DNA of 64,000 nt from positions 213,946,667 through 214,010,666 of the forward strand of contig CM061063.1 of the NCBI GenBank assembly GCA_030762895.1, given 5' to 3'. Positions 11,901 to 21,400 of this stretch are shown one piece after another; the stretch's first letter is position 1; each line of letters starts with the position of its first letter. The position numbers were made by a program, and so were the translations under genes. The notes under the pieces are model-generated. The model made no database searches and had not been told where the DNA came from. It saw only the letters and a program-made list of their open reading frames with translations. This DNA comes from Sophora flavescens (Eukaryota > Streptophyta > Magnoliopsida > Fabales > Fabaceae).

Positions 11901-14900
11901 AAAGCCACATCTAAAGAAATTTAAAAACATCACACCATCACAAATGCATCTCAGATAAATAGTATATTAAAGACAGAACAACCCATTCTTCTATGAAGAG
12001 ACTGAGAGAGGCAAAGTAGTAGGATGGAATCTACCATTCTTCTATAAAGAGAGAAAACAACTACATCTCTCAGCAGTACAAATATGTATAAAGAACAACC
12101 AGAGAACTGTCAACTCGCCGAAGAAGAGTAGTTTGAAGTCTGAAACTAAGGAAGGATGGGAACGGATTCTCTGCCTTTGACACGGGAAAGGCACCTGCCT
12201 TGGTGCCTTTCCCTACTTCTGAGCCGTCGGATCAATTAGATGGTTCAGAAGGTGACACGTGGCCCACTCTTTGAAAAAAACCTATGTAGCACCGATACTC
12301 CAAAATGGATGCCGTATCCGTATCCGATACGTATCCGATACCGATACTCTCCGATACTCCATCGATACGTGTCGAAAGAGTATCGAACACGTCTTTTTAA
12401 AAAATAAAAAAAGAAAAAATCCCGATACTCCATCGACACGCTCCGATACTCCATCGACACACTCCAATACTCCATTGACACACTCCGATACGTTCAAATG
12501 GGGGCTCGGATACATTTAAATGAAAGTGACTATTCACCTCTTAGCCATCATGACTTCAGATTTGAGAGTTGGAACTTCAACTCCTACTCTTTCATTGCAA
12601 CAAATGCAATTTAAGATCCAGCTCCTAATACCTAGGTATTGAAATTTGAAAGTTTCAAATTGAAACTTATTCAATGACTGGGACGCTACTATGCATCATT
12701 ATTATATATATTATGTGAATTTTTTATATATATTTAAATACGTATCCCAAACGTATCGTATCCTATATTTTTTAGGAAAAGACGTATCGATGTATCGGAT
12801 ACGTATCGTATCCGATACTCGTATCGTATCTGTGCATCATAGAAAAAAACATTTAAAACTAAGAAAATCTATTTGCATCCCTAACCCATTAGTGAACAGT
12901 GCTTGCTACTCAATACTTTGATTTTCCATACAGAATCAGCCTTTCAGATTCAGAACATTGAATTGGTCACACTACATAGGATTTGGTCAAACAATCTATG
13001 CATGTTAAAAACTTCTGGTCCAGTTTTCTTTAACGTTTTGGCAAACTATTTCTCCTCAAGTCGGTAAGGCACTTCTGTCGAATTCAAAATCCAAATCAAT
13101 CGACCAAACCAGATGGGTTACGGCAGGGCAGATTTGAGGGAGTGTTGGCGAGGGAGCGGAGACAGACCCATGGGCAGGGGTGGTGGGAGTCGGGCCCATG
13201 AGCGGATTGCGTGGCAGTCGTCGTCGTTGGTGGCTGGTGGCTGGTGGCTAGTGGACGTCAAGCGGCAGCAGAGATGGGGCATGAGATGGCTGGTGGTTGG
13301 TGGACGTTGGGGTGGCAACGTCATCGTGCAGGTTAGGGGAGGCACTGTTCGCGAATGGGTTAGGGATGCAAATGGATTTTCTGAGTTTTAACTGGGTTTT
13401 TTAAAATAAAAAGAGTGGGCCACATGTCACCTTCTAGACCGTCGAATTGATCCAACGGCTCAGAAGGAGGGAAAGGCACCTTTCTTTCCTGCGTCAAAGG
13501 CGAGGAATCCGTTCTCGGAGGGAGAATGCCCACATCATGGTCTGAGAGTGAGAGGCAGGGTGTCGTTCAGAGTTTCATCCTTTTAATAGGATTATGGTAG
13601 GGAACTTAACCTTCAAATCAGATTAGGAGACCGAAGATTTGTCGACTTTGATATTAAAATTTTAAAACCAAGCTGTACAGGCTTGGAAGCAAACTGAACC
13701 GGCTGTTATGCAAGCCATAATCAACTTTTTTAATTAAGTAGTACACGTGTACAGGGCAAGTATATGTGTGTACTATGCACATATCCATACCATATACATT
13801 GATGGCTTTCAGCCATACCCATGCTTCATAGATCACTGCTAAGCATAACTCAGGCCATGAACGTGACAAGAAATAGGCCAAGAAAAGAACTTACAGCTTC
13901 CTTTGTCCATGTCTTGCATATATTACCCAAATAGAGAGTATCAGTGTCCTGAACTGGAGCAACACCACACTGTTTGCCATTAATCTGAAATTGCAGTGAT
14001 GAAAACATGATTCAATACACTAACAACTTCAAACCTGCTATAACCATGAGAAGATCAATGATTACCACTGGATTTTTTAGCTCTGCCATTGCTCTTTTTG
14101 CTTGCTCAACAGTTTCAAAACGCAAAAATGCAAATCCCTTGTTCTTTTTAGTATATGGATTCATCGTTAGCCTGACTTCAATAATCACCCCAACTTCACT
14201 AAAAACCTTCCTCAGATCATCCTCAGTGGCATCCCTATCGAGGCCCCCAACGAATACTTCAAATTCCTTCCGTTTTCTCCTCCCCTTCACAACTTCATGG
14301 TGTTCCGCTTCCTCTCCATCAGCCATCTGTGCAGGCGCATGCTCCTCATCTGCATGCTCCTCGTCTGCATGCTCATCACCCTCATCATCTTCAACTTCTT
14401 CATAAACATATTCAATTTCTTCATCACCTGTATCACTCTCTTCTTCCCCCACATCCTCTTCAAGGTCTTCCACTACTTCATCTCCCACCTCCTGACCCTC
14501 ATCTTGTTCAACTCCCTTCTCATCATAATCACCTCCACCATACTCCTCAGGTTCATACTCAGGATAATTATCCTCCAAATCTAAGCGTTCATCTTTTTCA
14601 TATTCATCTATGGACTCCTTAACCTCCTCTACGTCGTCTGTCATAAAATAAATGTTTAAAAATCATCCCAGTCAAAACCACTCAACTTTTCCATCATCAT
14701 ATTATACATTAAAGTATGGTAGCCCACATTCAATAAATCAATCTTCATCATTCTCTGTTCAAATTAAACTTAAAAATATGCAAGATAAACAGATTCCGGT
14801 TCCCAGATTCCCCTTCCTACATAAACAAACTATACTTACACTACTAGTTTCCTTAAATAATCAGATTAAGATATTACAATACAACTAAAAAGTCTAAAAC

Positions 14901-15308
14901 AAAATAAACCTTCAAACCAAAAAACATATATCGATGACCGATTTAAATCCAAGAAAAAGCAAAAAATTGATCTTTTAACAAAACCCAATATCACGTAACA
15001 GCAACAACATGCATCAAACACTAATTAGAAACACCATTGCATATAAATTTTTTTTTTTTTTTATAAAAAAAAGGGGGAAGAGGGATTTTACTTTTCACAT
15101 CAATGGTTTTAACTTCCACAACAATAGCAACAGATTTCTCTTCTTTCTCTTCAGGCTTGGCATCAACCTCAACAACAGGGTTTCCTTCCTTCATCACAAC
15201 CTCTTCAGCAGCTTCATGATTCTGAAGAGTAGTAGCCTTGGAAGATTCCCTGGTTGCTCTTGCATTCCTCCTCGCTGCAGCACCTCTCTTCATCACTCTA
15301 GGAGGCAT
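8951..15308 (-). CDS. hnRNP Q-like protein with three RRMs (At2g44710/LIF2-like)
   Basis: Eleven coding exons with GT-AG borders and consistent phases give 760 aa: 15092-15308, 14066-14637, 13895-13984, 11050-11289, 10454-10672, 10100-10373, 9678-10006, 9467-9579, 9292-9362, 9139-9200 and 8951-9046. The protein starts MPPRVMKRGAAARRN. It has an acidic region (about 73-185) with repeated ADEEH, RRM1 (about 197-277, VFVGGL and GFAFLRF), RRM2 (278-365, LYLGNI and GFAFLEF) and RRM3 (375-452, VFIDSL and a weaker GFVTF). An Arg/Pro-rich and Tyr/Gly-rich tail follows. The layout matches plant hnRNP Q/R-like proteins such as Arabidopsis LIF2 and At2g44710, nuclear RNA-binding proteins; LIF2 binds the chromatin protein LHP1. 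I infer an intact, expressed gene. Intron 3 (11290-13894) is 2.6 kb because of three transposons. Exon 8 may instead start at 9576. Confidence 0.88.
11605..11788. mobile_element. hAT MITE in intron 3
   Basis: A 184-bp element with inverted ends CAATGTTATC/GATAACATTG and a perfect 8-bp target duplication AAACCAAT (11597-11604, 11789-11796), which indicates hAT-type transposition. The interior is built from GCCGCCATGGCGG-like units that fold on themselves. Its GC-rich body stands out from the AT-rich intron. Confidence 0.88.
12158..13520. mobile_element. Long-TIR (Mutator-like) element in intron 3
   Basis: Ends begin GGGAACGGATTC on the left and GAGAACGGATTC on the complementary right. The left inverted repeat (12158-12281, continuing 12851-12903) pairs with the right one (13342-13520) over about 175 bp and is split by the hAT element at 12282-12842. 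Long inverted repeats suggest a Mutator-like element, but flanking 9-mers (AGGAAGGAT, GGAGGGAGA) match poorly, so the class is inferred. The unpaired centre (about 12904-13341) holds a GC-rich stretch (13110-13350) unlike its surroundings, perhaps captured host sequence. No transposase is present. Confidence 0.65.
12282..12842. mobile_element. hAT element with GTATCGGATACG-type arrays
   Basis: A 561-bp element with ends CTATGTAGCAC/GTGCATCATAG and a perfect 8-bp target duplication AAAAAAAC (12274-12281, 12843-12850). Both subterminal regions are rich in CCGATAC/GTATCGG motifs; on the left there are tandem CGATACTCCATCGACACG copies (about 12340-12490). Repeated subterminal motifs are usual transposase-binding regions in hAT elements. 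It has no coding capacity. It sits in the left inverted repeat of the element at 12158-13520 and is therefore younger. Confidence 0.88.
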
Positions 15309-15689
15309 CGTTCGCAGATTTCTTTACCCCACAATCGGTATAAAAACGAAATTCGTAAACAAATAATCAATTATCTGGCTTTATATGGATCAGGAAAACC
15401 CTCAACTAAACCCTAGCTTGCATACGAATGATACGATAGAAGAATCTACGTATTTGATATATTTGATATTTGATATATCTATATATGTGTACTACTAGCG
15501 TTTCTCGTACGGGATAAAAAGTTTTTTAAAAAAAAATTAATATTGAATTTATTGTCATATTTCCAACCATAAAATAAAAATAAAAAGTATCATTAGTACA
15601 TAAAAAAAAACTATCATTAGTACATCCTAGGAAAATTATAATTTTTTTATAAATTATTTTCATAAGTTTATTTTTATAGATTATTCACA
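15309..15689 (-). promoter_or_regulatory. Upstream region of the RNA-binding protein gene
   Basis: About 380 bp lie between the start codon at 15308 and the LINE relic. The stretch 15440-15500 is rich in TTTGATAT and TATATCT units and could hold a promoter, but no transcription start can be set from sequence. The native promoter space is short and is bounded by transposon DNA. Confidence 0.4.
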
Positions 15690-15863
15690 TAATGTTGAGC
15701 GAGAAAAGTTTGCTCGGATTTATGTAAAATCAATGTAAACTAGCCATTTGTAAGCAAAATTTGGTCTAAAGGACATTGGTACCGAGTGGTGTACAAGGGT
15801 CTCCATATTATTTGCTCCAATTGTGGTTATTACGGTCATGTGATCGGGGACTGCAAGCAAGGG
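15690..15863 (+). pseudogene. LINE ORF1 fragment (zinc-knuckle end), left part
   Basis: In two frames with a shift between them, the sequence reads VEREKFARI and then GHWYRVVYKGLHIICSNCGY, ending YGHVIGDCK. This is the CCHC zinc-knuckle region at the end of the ORF1 gag-like domain of plant L1-type LINEs. The reading continues on the right side of the chromovirus at 33406. Internal stops make it a relic. Confidence 0.75.
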
Positions 15864-16252
15864 AATTGACGACTACAGGAAAAAGTTTCCTTAGTTCGGA
15901 GCAGGCTGATGCTCGTTTCTACTGTGATAGCTACCGTTAGTTCCGACCGGCTTAGGTTTTGAATTATATTACGTTTTGGAAGAACCTATACTTAGTAAGG
16001 TATTGTTGTGTAAACAATTATGATGCAGTATAGTTACATGAGGATTTATATACATATCTATCCATATACGGCCATGTTTGCGTTGTTGTTGTGGTTGTCG
16101 AAAAGAAAAAGAAAAGGGAAAAATTTTACCACCATTTTGAGAAATGATTACAACTTAGGAAAATATAATTTTCCGAAAGCAACCAGCGAATTAATATAAA
16201 GTTTTATTTTCCGCAACGAGTTAACCATGTAATGACCCAAGGAGGTGTTACA
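15864..16252 (+). repeat. 5' LTR remnant of the chromovirus
   Basis: The last 389 bp of the LTR only; it aligns with about 32977-33405 of the 3' LTR with scattered substitutions. The left border joins LINE sequence directly instead of an LTR start. The right end is GGAGGTGTTACA. Confidence 0.85.
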
Positions 16253-16256
16253 TTAG

Positions 16257-16268
16257 TGGTATCAGAGC
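16257..16268 (+). promoter_or_regulatory. Primer-binding site of the chromovirus
   Basis: TGGTATCAGAGC, four bases after the LTR end, matches the complement of the initiator methionine tRNA 3' end used by plant chromoviruses. Confidence 0.85.
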
Positions 16269-16436
16269 TGGTCGAGTCTTTCGGGAACCTTGGGAAATAG
16301 GTCTGTTGTGTTGAGGTTGTGTATTCTCTGATTAGGACTTGTTTGAATTACTTCTTAGAAGTAATGTATGTTAATATATAATTACGCGTTTCATTTTCTA
16401 GTTGTGGTCTAACTGATTTTGTCCGGTAGGTCAGTT

Positions 16437-17938
16437 ATGGAACCAGCACCAGAAGGTGGACGTGGACGAGGACGTGGGCACGGTCGTGGAAAGGGTCGTC
16501 GAGGTGGTCCCATTGGTGGTCATGGCAATATGAATGAGAATTATGAAGGAGGAGTGGACTATGCCGCTCGAGATATGGAGAGCGTGGCAGCTGCTATTGC
16601 AAATCAGACTGCTACAATGGCTGCTCAGAACCAACAGGAGCAGGCTCGAGCTGAACAGGCAGCTGAAGGCAAAAATCTAACTGCTTTTAGGAGCCAGGAG
16701 CCATCACAATTCCATGGAGACGTGGATTCTTGTAAAGGCTGACTTATGGATTCAGGAACTAGAGAAAATCTTTGAACTAATACACAGTCCAGAGGGAGTG
16801 AAAATATCTTATGCTACTTTTCTGTTAGTTGGTGATGTTGAGTATTGGTGGAAAGGCACCAAACAGCTGCTGGAAGCAGAGAATCAGGAGATTACTTGGG
16901 AAGTATTTCGAAACATGTTCTTGAACAAGTATTTTCCTCAAAGTGCGGGAGGTGAGAAAGAGCAAGAATTTTTACGACTTCAACAAAGAGATTTAATTGC
17001 CGGAGAATACGCGGCAAGGTTTGAATTGCTTGCCAAGTATTTTTGCTTTTTCCAAAACAACCCAAACGAGGATTGGAAGTGTGAGCGTTTTGAAAGAGGA
17101 CTGCGTTTCGAGATTAAAGAATAAGTGCTACCCTTGGAAATCAGGAATTTCCAAGCTTTAGTTGAGAAATGTAGAAAAGTGGAGTTGATGAAGAAAGGAA
17201 GAGACAATAGGGGAACTGTTGGAGGACCCTCACGTCTTAAGAATCAATATCAAGATCAGAATCAGAAAGGGAAGTTGAACCATAAGGAACCTTATTTCCG
17301 TCCACCGGGAAACAATTAGAATCAACAACAACATCGTTCTAATTTTGCTGCATTGGGAAGTGGAGGCCAGAAGAATCAAAACAAAGACCAAGTGAAAAGA
17401 TGTTACAATTGTGGAGATTCAAAACATGTGTCTGAAACTTGTCCTTTAGGAGGAATTAAATGCTTCAATTGTGGTCAGGTGGGACATATCTCAAGGGAGT
17501 GCAATGCTCCAAGGCGTGGACCTACTGTCAATAACACCAGCACTAATAAACCGACGACTACGGGTAGAGTTTATAATGTGAGGGGAGCTGAGACTTCAAA
17601 ATACGACGGTAATATTTTAACTATACTTTTAATTCAGACTCAACACATTCTTTCATTTCGATAGATTGTGTGAAATATTTGAGTTAGCCTAGTTCTTCTT
17701 TGTCATATGATGTGATTGTTTCAAACTCCAATTATTCAACTAGTTATTATGAAATTCAATATGTTTGGACTGTCCATTTGTTGTTCGGGATAGACACTTT
17801 CATGATAAAAGAAGTTTCTTAACGAGACTTAATCTAGTCACGTTTACTTTTGGTAGAAGTGATTCAGTCTGAATTTTTGTCGGACTGTTGTTCTTTTAAA
17901 TGGTTGTTAATAAAGTTTTTGTGAGAGTAATATTTTGG
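16437..17938 (+). pseudogene. Chromovirus gag and start of protease, frameshifted
   Basis: The gag starts at the ATG at 16437 with an Arg/Gly-rich N-terminus. It shifts frame near 16715-16740 and continues through the retrotransposon gag domain (about 16740-17124), with stop codons at 17122-17124 and about 17318. Two zinc knuckles follow, CYNCGDSKHVSETC (about 17400-17440) and CFNCGQVGHISREC (about 17461-17502). A decayed protease start (HSFIS then CVKYLS) lies at 17650-17690. The tail to 17938 is weakly recognisable. RT and integrase never appear. Confidence 0.82.
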
Positions 17939-17984
17939 GATCACTAGTGGAAAATATACATTAGACGGTAAAGGTTTACGTCAG

Positions 17985-18240
17985 TTAACCAAAAGCTAGA
18001 CGTTAAAAAGGAGGCGGTGGCAGTTTTGTAAATATCAGGCTTCATTAATTCAATTTTAACGTCAGTTGTTTTAATGACTGACGTTAAAAGTGAAGTGACT
18101 CACTTTTAACGTCAGTTTAATAAAGAATTGACGTTAAAAGTGAACATTTTAACGTCAGTTCGATAAAGAACTGACGTTAGAAGTAAGTCTCTTCACTTTT
18201 AACGTCAGTCCCTACATCAACAGACGTTAAAAGTTATTTT
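17985..18240. repeat. CACTA left subterminal repeat array
   Basis: At least eight copies of AACGTCAGTT or its complement, arranged as inverted pairs separated by short loops. Such arrays are the usual binding region for the accessory transposon protein in CACTA elements; binding here is inferred. Confidence 0.85.
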
Positions 18241-18422
18241 AATAATTTTTTTTTATCTAGTATACGATTCCTTCCGCATTGCCTTCCTCAAAGTTTCAGT
18301 TTCACATGAATTGCTTTGATGTTTTGTGTTTCTGTTTTGAAAACTAAAATATATGTGCGAAGTATAAGTTGAATCAATAACCCAAACCGGATCTCATTCA
18401 TGAAGTGTAATACAGACTGATC

Positions 18423-18510
18423 GATGAAAGGGTTTAAAATCCTATAAAAAGTTACATTGAAAGGGTTTAAAATCCTATAAAAAGTTACATTGAAAGGGTT
18501 TAAAATCCTA
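18423..18510. repeat. 33-bp tandem repeat
   Basis: About 2.6 copies of a 33-bp unit that contains GAAAGGGTTTAAAATCCTAT. The copies are nearly identical, indicating recent duplication within the CACTA element. Confidence 0.9.
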
Positions 18511-18817
18511 AACATTAAAGCTACATCCCATCAGAAAGTTTTATGAAATATGCCAAAGGGAAAACTATATATACTCCGAAGACCTTAGAAAACTGAGGGG
18601 CATGAGAGAGCTCAAGAGAGAGGCAAAAACAGGTGCACCAGATCCGTTTCAAGCAAAGGCAGTGGTTCCAGAGACTTCCAAGACGGTCACTTGCTGCCAA
18701 AGCTGAGGTTTTGGAACTGTGACCCCGAGCACCGATTAGCCCTCCAAAGGTGATTCTCCAGGAAGGTGATAAGGTGAGCAACTCACACAATGTAATTTAC
18801 TCAGACTTATCACCCAT

Positions 18818-20520
18818 GCAATGTAATTTACTCAAACTCAGAAGTTGTTTGACCATTAAGACAAAGACCTTTGAGTCTAGGAATAGGAAGAAAGAGTGAT
18901 GAAGTTAATCTCACTCAGAGACCATATTGTGAAGCAGAAAATTAAAAGGATGGAAGGAAGCTATTTATAGGAGCAGGGGATGAAGTTACTAAGCTATTCT
19001 GATTTTGTTGAAAACTTACCTATAAACTTAATGCTCATTAAGAGGATTGAGTTACAAGGTGCATGGGTAAGTAGCAAAGTACAGTCAAAGGAATGAATGT
19101 TTTTGCAGATATCTATACACTTTTAACGTCAGTTTTTTAAAAAACCTGACGTTAAAAGTGTTTTTAAATAAAAAAATATTAATTGTTAACGTTAGTTTTT
19201 TATACAACTGACGTTAAAAGTTTGATTTTTACTTCAGTTAAATAAATAGCCGACGTAAATAATCCTATATATTATAAACGTGCAGAATGAATATTGGAAA
19301 TAATGTAATTAATATACGGGAACTTGGCAGTCATCAATTAAGTTGACGTTAAAAATGAGGTGGTGGGTAAACTATTTGCGTCAGTTCTATAAATAACTGA
19401 CGTAAATAATTATGAAACTCATTTCATTGGTTGTCATGTCCCTGTTGTCCCTCTTAACGCAGATCACTCCATATAGTACTGCAGTTTATTTCTAAACCTT
19501 TTTTTTATACAAGTTTATTTTTAATTTTTATTAATTAGCTTGAATTAGTAAACAAATTATTGTGCAAATTAAAATAAATAAACACTTAACATAAAACAAG
19601 TTATATGTATAATCAAATCGTATGACATTGAAGCGATTCATAAGTTAAAATTACATGATTAAAAGATAAAAAAATTCTGCAACATAGCCCTAAAATATAA
19701 AAAAGTTTTTGCATCAACATCATTTTCTTCTCAGTCCTGTCATCAGAAACTCCAATGGATCCATCACCTCCCTCACTTGAATTCCAAGATGCAAAGTAAA
19801 TCCTCAATCACTAGCAGCGAAAGCAAAGTGAAATGGATCTTTGCATCTTTCTTCTTCAGTGGAGTTCCTTGATGCATCATCTTGAATCCACAATCACTTG
19901 CTTCCAAAGCAAAGTGAAAGGGATGACGGGGATGAAATAAAGTGAGAGAAACACATTACGTGATTCACCTAACCTTAATATCCATGCAATGTAATATACT
20001 CAAACTCAGAAGTTGTTTGACCATTAAGACAAATACCTTTGAGTCTAGGAATAGGAAGAAAGAGTGATGAAGTTAATCTCCACGGCAGAGCCATATTGTG
20101 AAGCAGAAAATTAATTAAAAGGAGATGGAAGCTAGGAAGCTATTTATAGGAGCAGTGGATGAAGTTACTAAGTTATTCTGATTTTCTTGAAAACTTATCT
20201 ATAAACTTAATGCTCATTAAGAGGATTAGGTACAAAGGTGAATGGGTAAGTAGCACAGTAGTCAAGGGAATGAATGTTTTTGCAGAAACTAATAAACCTT
20301 TAACGTCCGTTGTGTAATACAACCGACGTAAGAAGTTGTGAGTGTTTTTAACGTCGGTTTCTTAATACAACTTACGTTAAATATATGACCTTTAACGTCG
20401 CTTATTACTAACAACCGACGTAATAAGTGTGAGAGTTTTTAACGTCCGTTTATTAAGACAATGACGTTAAATATATGATCTTCAACGTCGAGTTTTACCA
20501 AAAACGGCGTAAAATGTTGT
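18818..20520. repeat. Tandem 1.17-kb duplication with internal subterminal arrays
   Basis: The segment 18818-19112 recurs at about 19983-20290, an offset near 1165 bp, with small indels and substitutions. Each copy is followed by a cluster of AACGTCAGTT-type inverted units (19115-19420 and 20295-20520). The duplicated unit therefore combines a unique leader with a subterminal-like array. Internal repetition of the end region may reflect a rearranged or fused CACTA. Confidence 0.75.
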
Positions 20521-20524
20521 TTTA

Positions 20525-21400
20525 TTTTAATTATAACGTTTACCCCTGCGCGCCTTCTCCACTTCTCTACGTCTTTTCTCTTTTCATCACGCTCAACCCT
20601 CACTCTCGCTCTCACTCTGCCCTAATCGCGAGCTCATCTCCACCGCAACCACCGCGAGGGCTTCTTCGCCACCATCGTGAGGTACACTCTTAACCCCTAA
20701 CTCTGTCTTTCCCGCTCCTTCTTTGCAATAAATTGACATCTTTCTTTCCCCTGGCCTTCCCGCGCACTAACTCTCCTTGTCCCTCTGCTCTCAGTAACCA
20801 CATCGAACGTTGGCCACCACTCGAGCTTCCCCCCCACCACCACGCGAGCGCCTATTTCTGGTGAGTCTTTAATTAGGGCACATTTTTTTATTTTTGGTTT
20901 TGAGTGCATGCATGTTGCTCTGCTGGTTTGAAACTGTAGTCTCAGTAGTTGAAACTTGAAACTGTGAGTTTGAGTTGTTTGGAATGTCTCTATTTTTGGT
21001 TTTGAGTGTATGTTAAAACTGTAGTCTCGGTAGTTGTAACTTTAAACCGTGAGTTTGAGTTGTTTGGAATGTCTCTATTTTTGGTTTTGAGTGCATGTTG
21101 CTCTGCTGGTTGATCTGTCACGGCCGTGATGCTCATCACGGCTAGGCCGTGATCGGTTACGCCTATGAGGGTCTGGGTTTAGTTGGCACGTTACGGCCGT
21201 GATGGACATCACGTCCAGGCCGTGACCAGTGCTTGGCAATCTTCAAAAACTATAGTTTTCAATCTCCCGTATTGTCCTTATATTGGATATATAGATGTTT
21301 TGTATATCTACAGGACCTATCTAGTTATTTTTATTTATACTTCGTATTTATTTTGAGTTATAACATATGTTAATACATATATATTGTTTACGAACAGGCA
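20525..21400 (+). promoter_or_regulatory. Probable promoter and 5' leader of the CACTA gene
   Basis: A pyrimidine-rich, CT-repeat stretch (20540-20690) typical of plant 5' untranslated regions is followed by CGTGAG|GTACAC, a possible first exon end. About 2.2 copies of a 97-bp tandem repeat (20895-21110) and a hairpin cluster (21118-21231) come next. The first recognisable coding exon starts near 21396. The promoter role is inferred from position and composition. Confidence 0.4.
21118..21231. repeat. CpG-rich hairpin cluster, family 1, in CACTA
   Basis: Contains TCACGGCCGTGA, ATCACGGCTAGGCCGTGAT and diverged copies. Order and spacers match the LTR of Athila-like element B (37505-37632 and 63035-63135), including a shared non-palindromic spacer with GAGGGT followed by CTGG or ATGG. 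Confidence 0.85.

Noticed and set aside
12245..12519. Open frames rich in repeated Ser-Met-Glu-Tyr or Arg-Ile-Arg
   Set aside because: They are translations of the GTATCGGATACG-type subterminal repeats of the hAT element.
13113..13391. A small Gly/Trp-rich plus-strand protein gene
   Set aside because: It lies in a transposon inside an intron on the other strand, and the frame looks like a chance product of GC-rich sequence.
14007..14622. Plus-strand open frames over exon 2 of the RRM gene
   Set aside because: They mirror the acidic Glu/Asp-rich exon on the minus strand, whose splice sites and RRM motifs fit much better.
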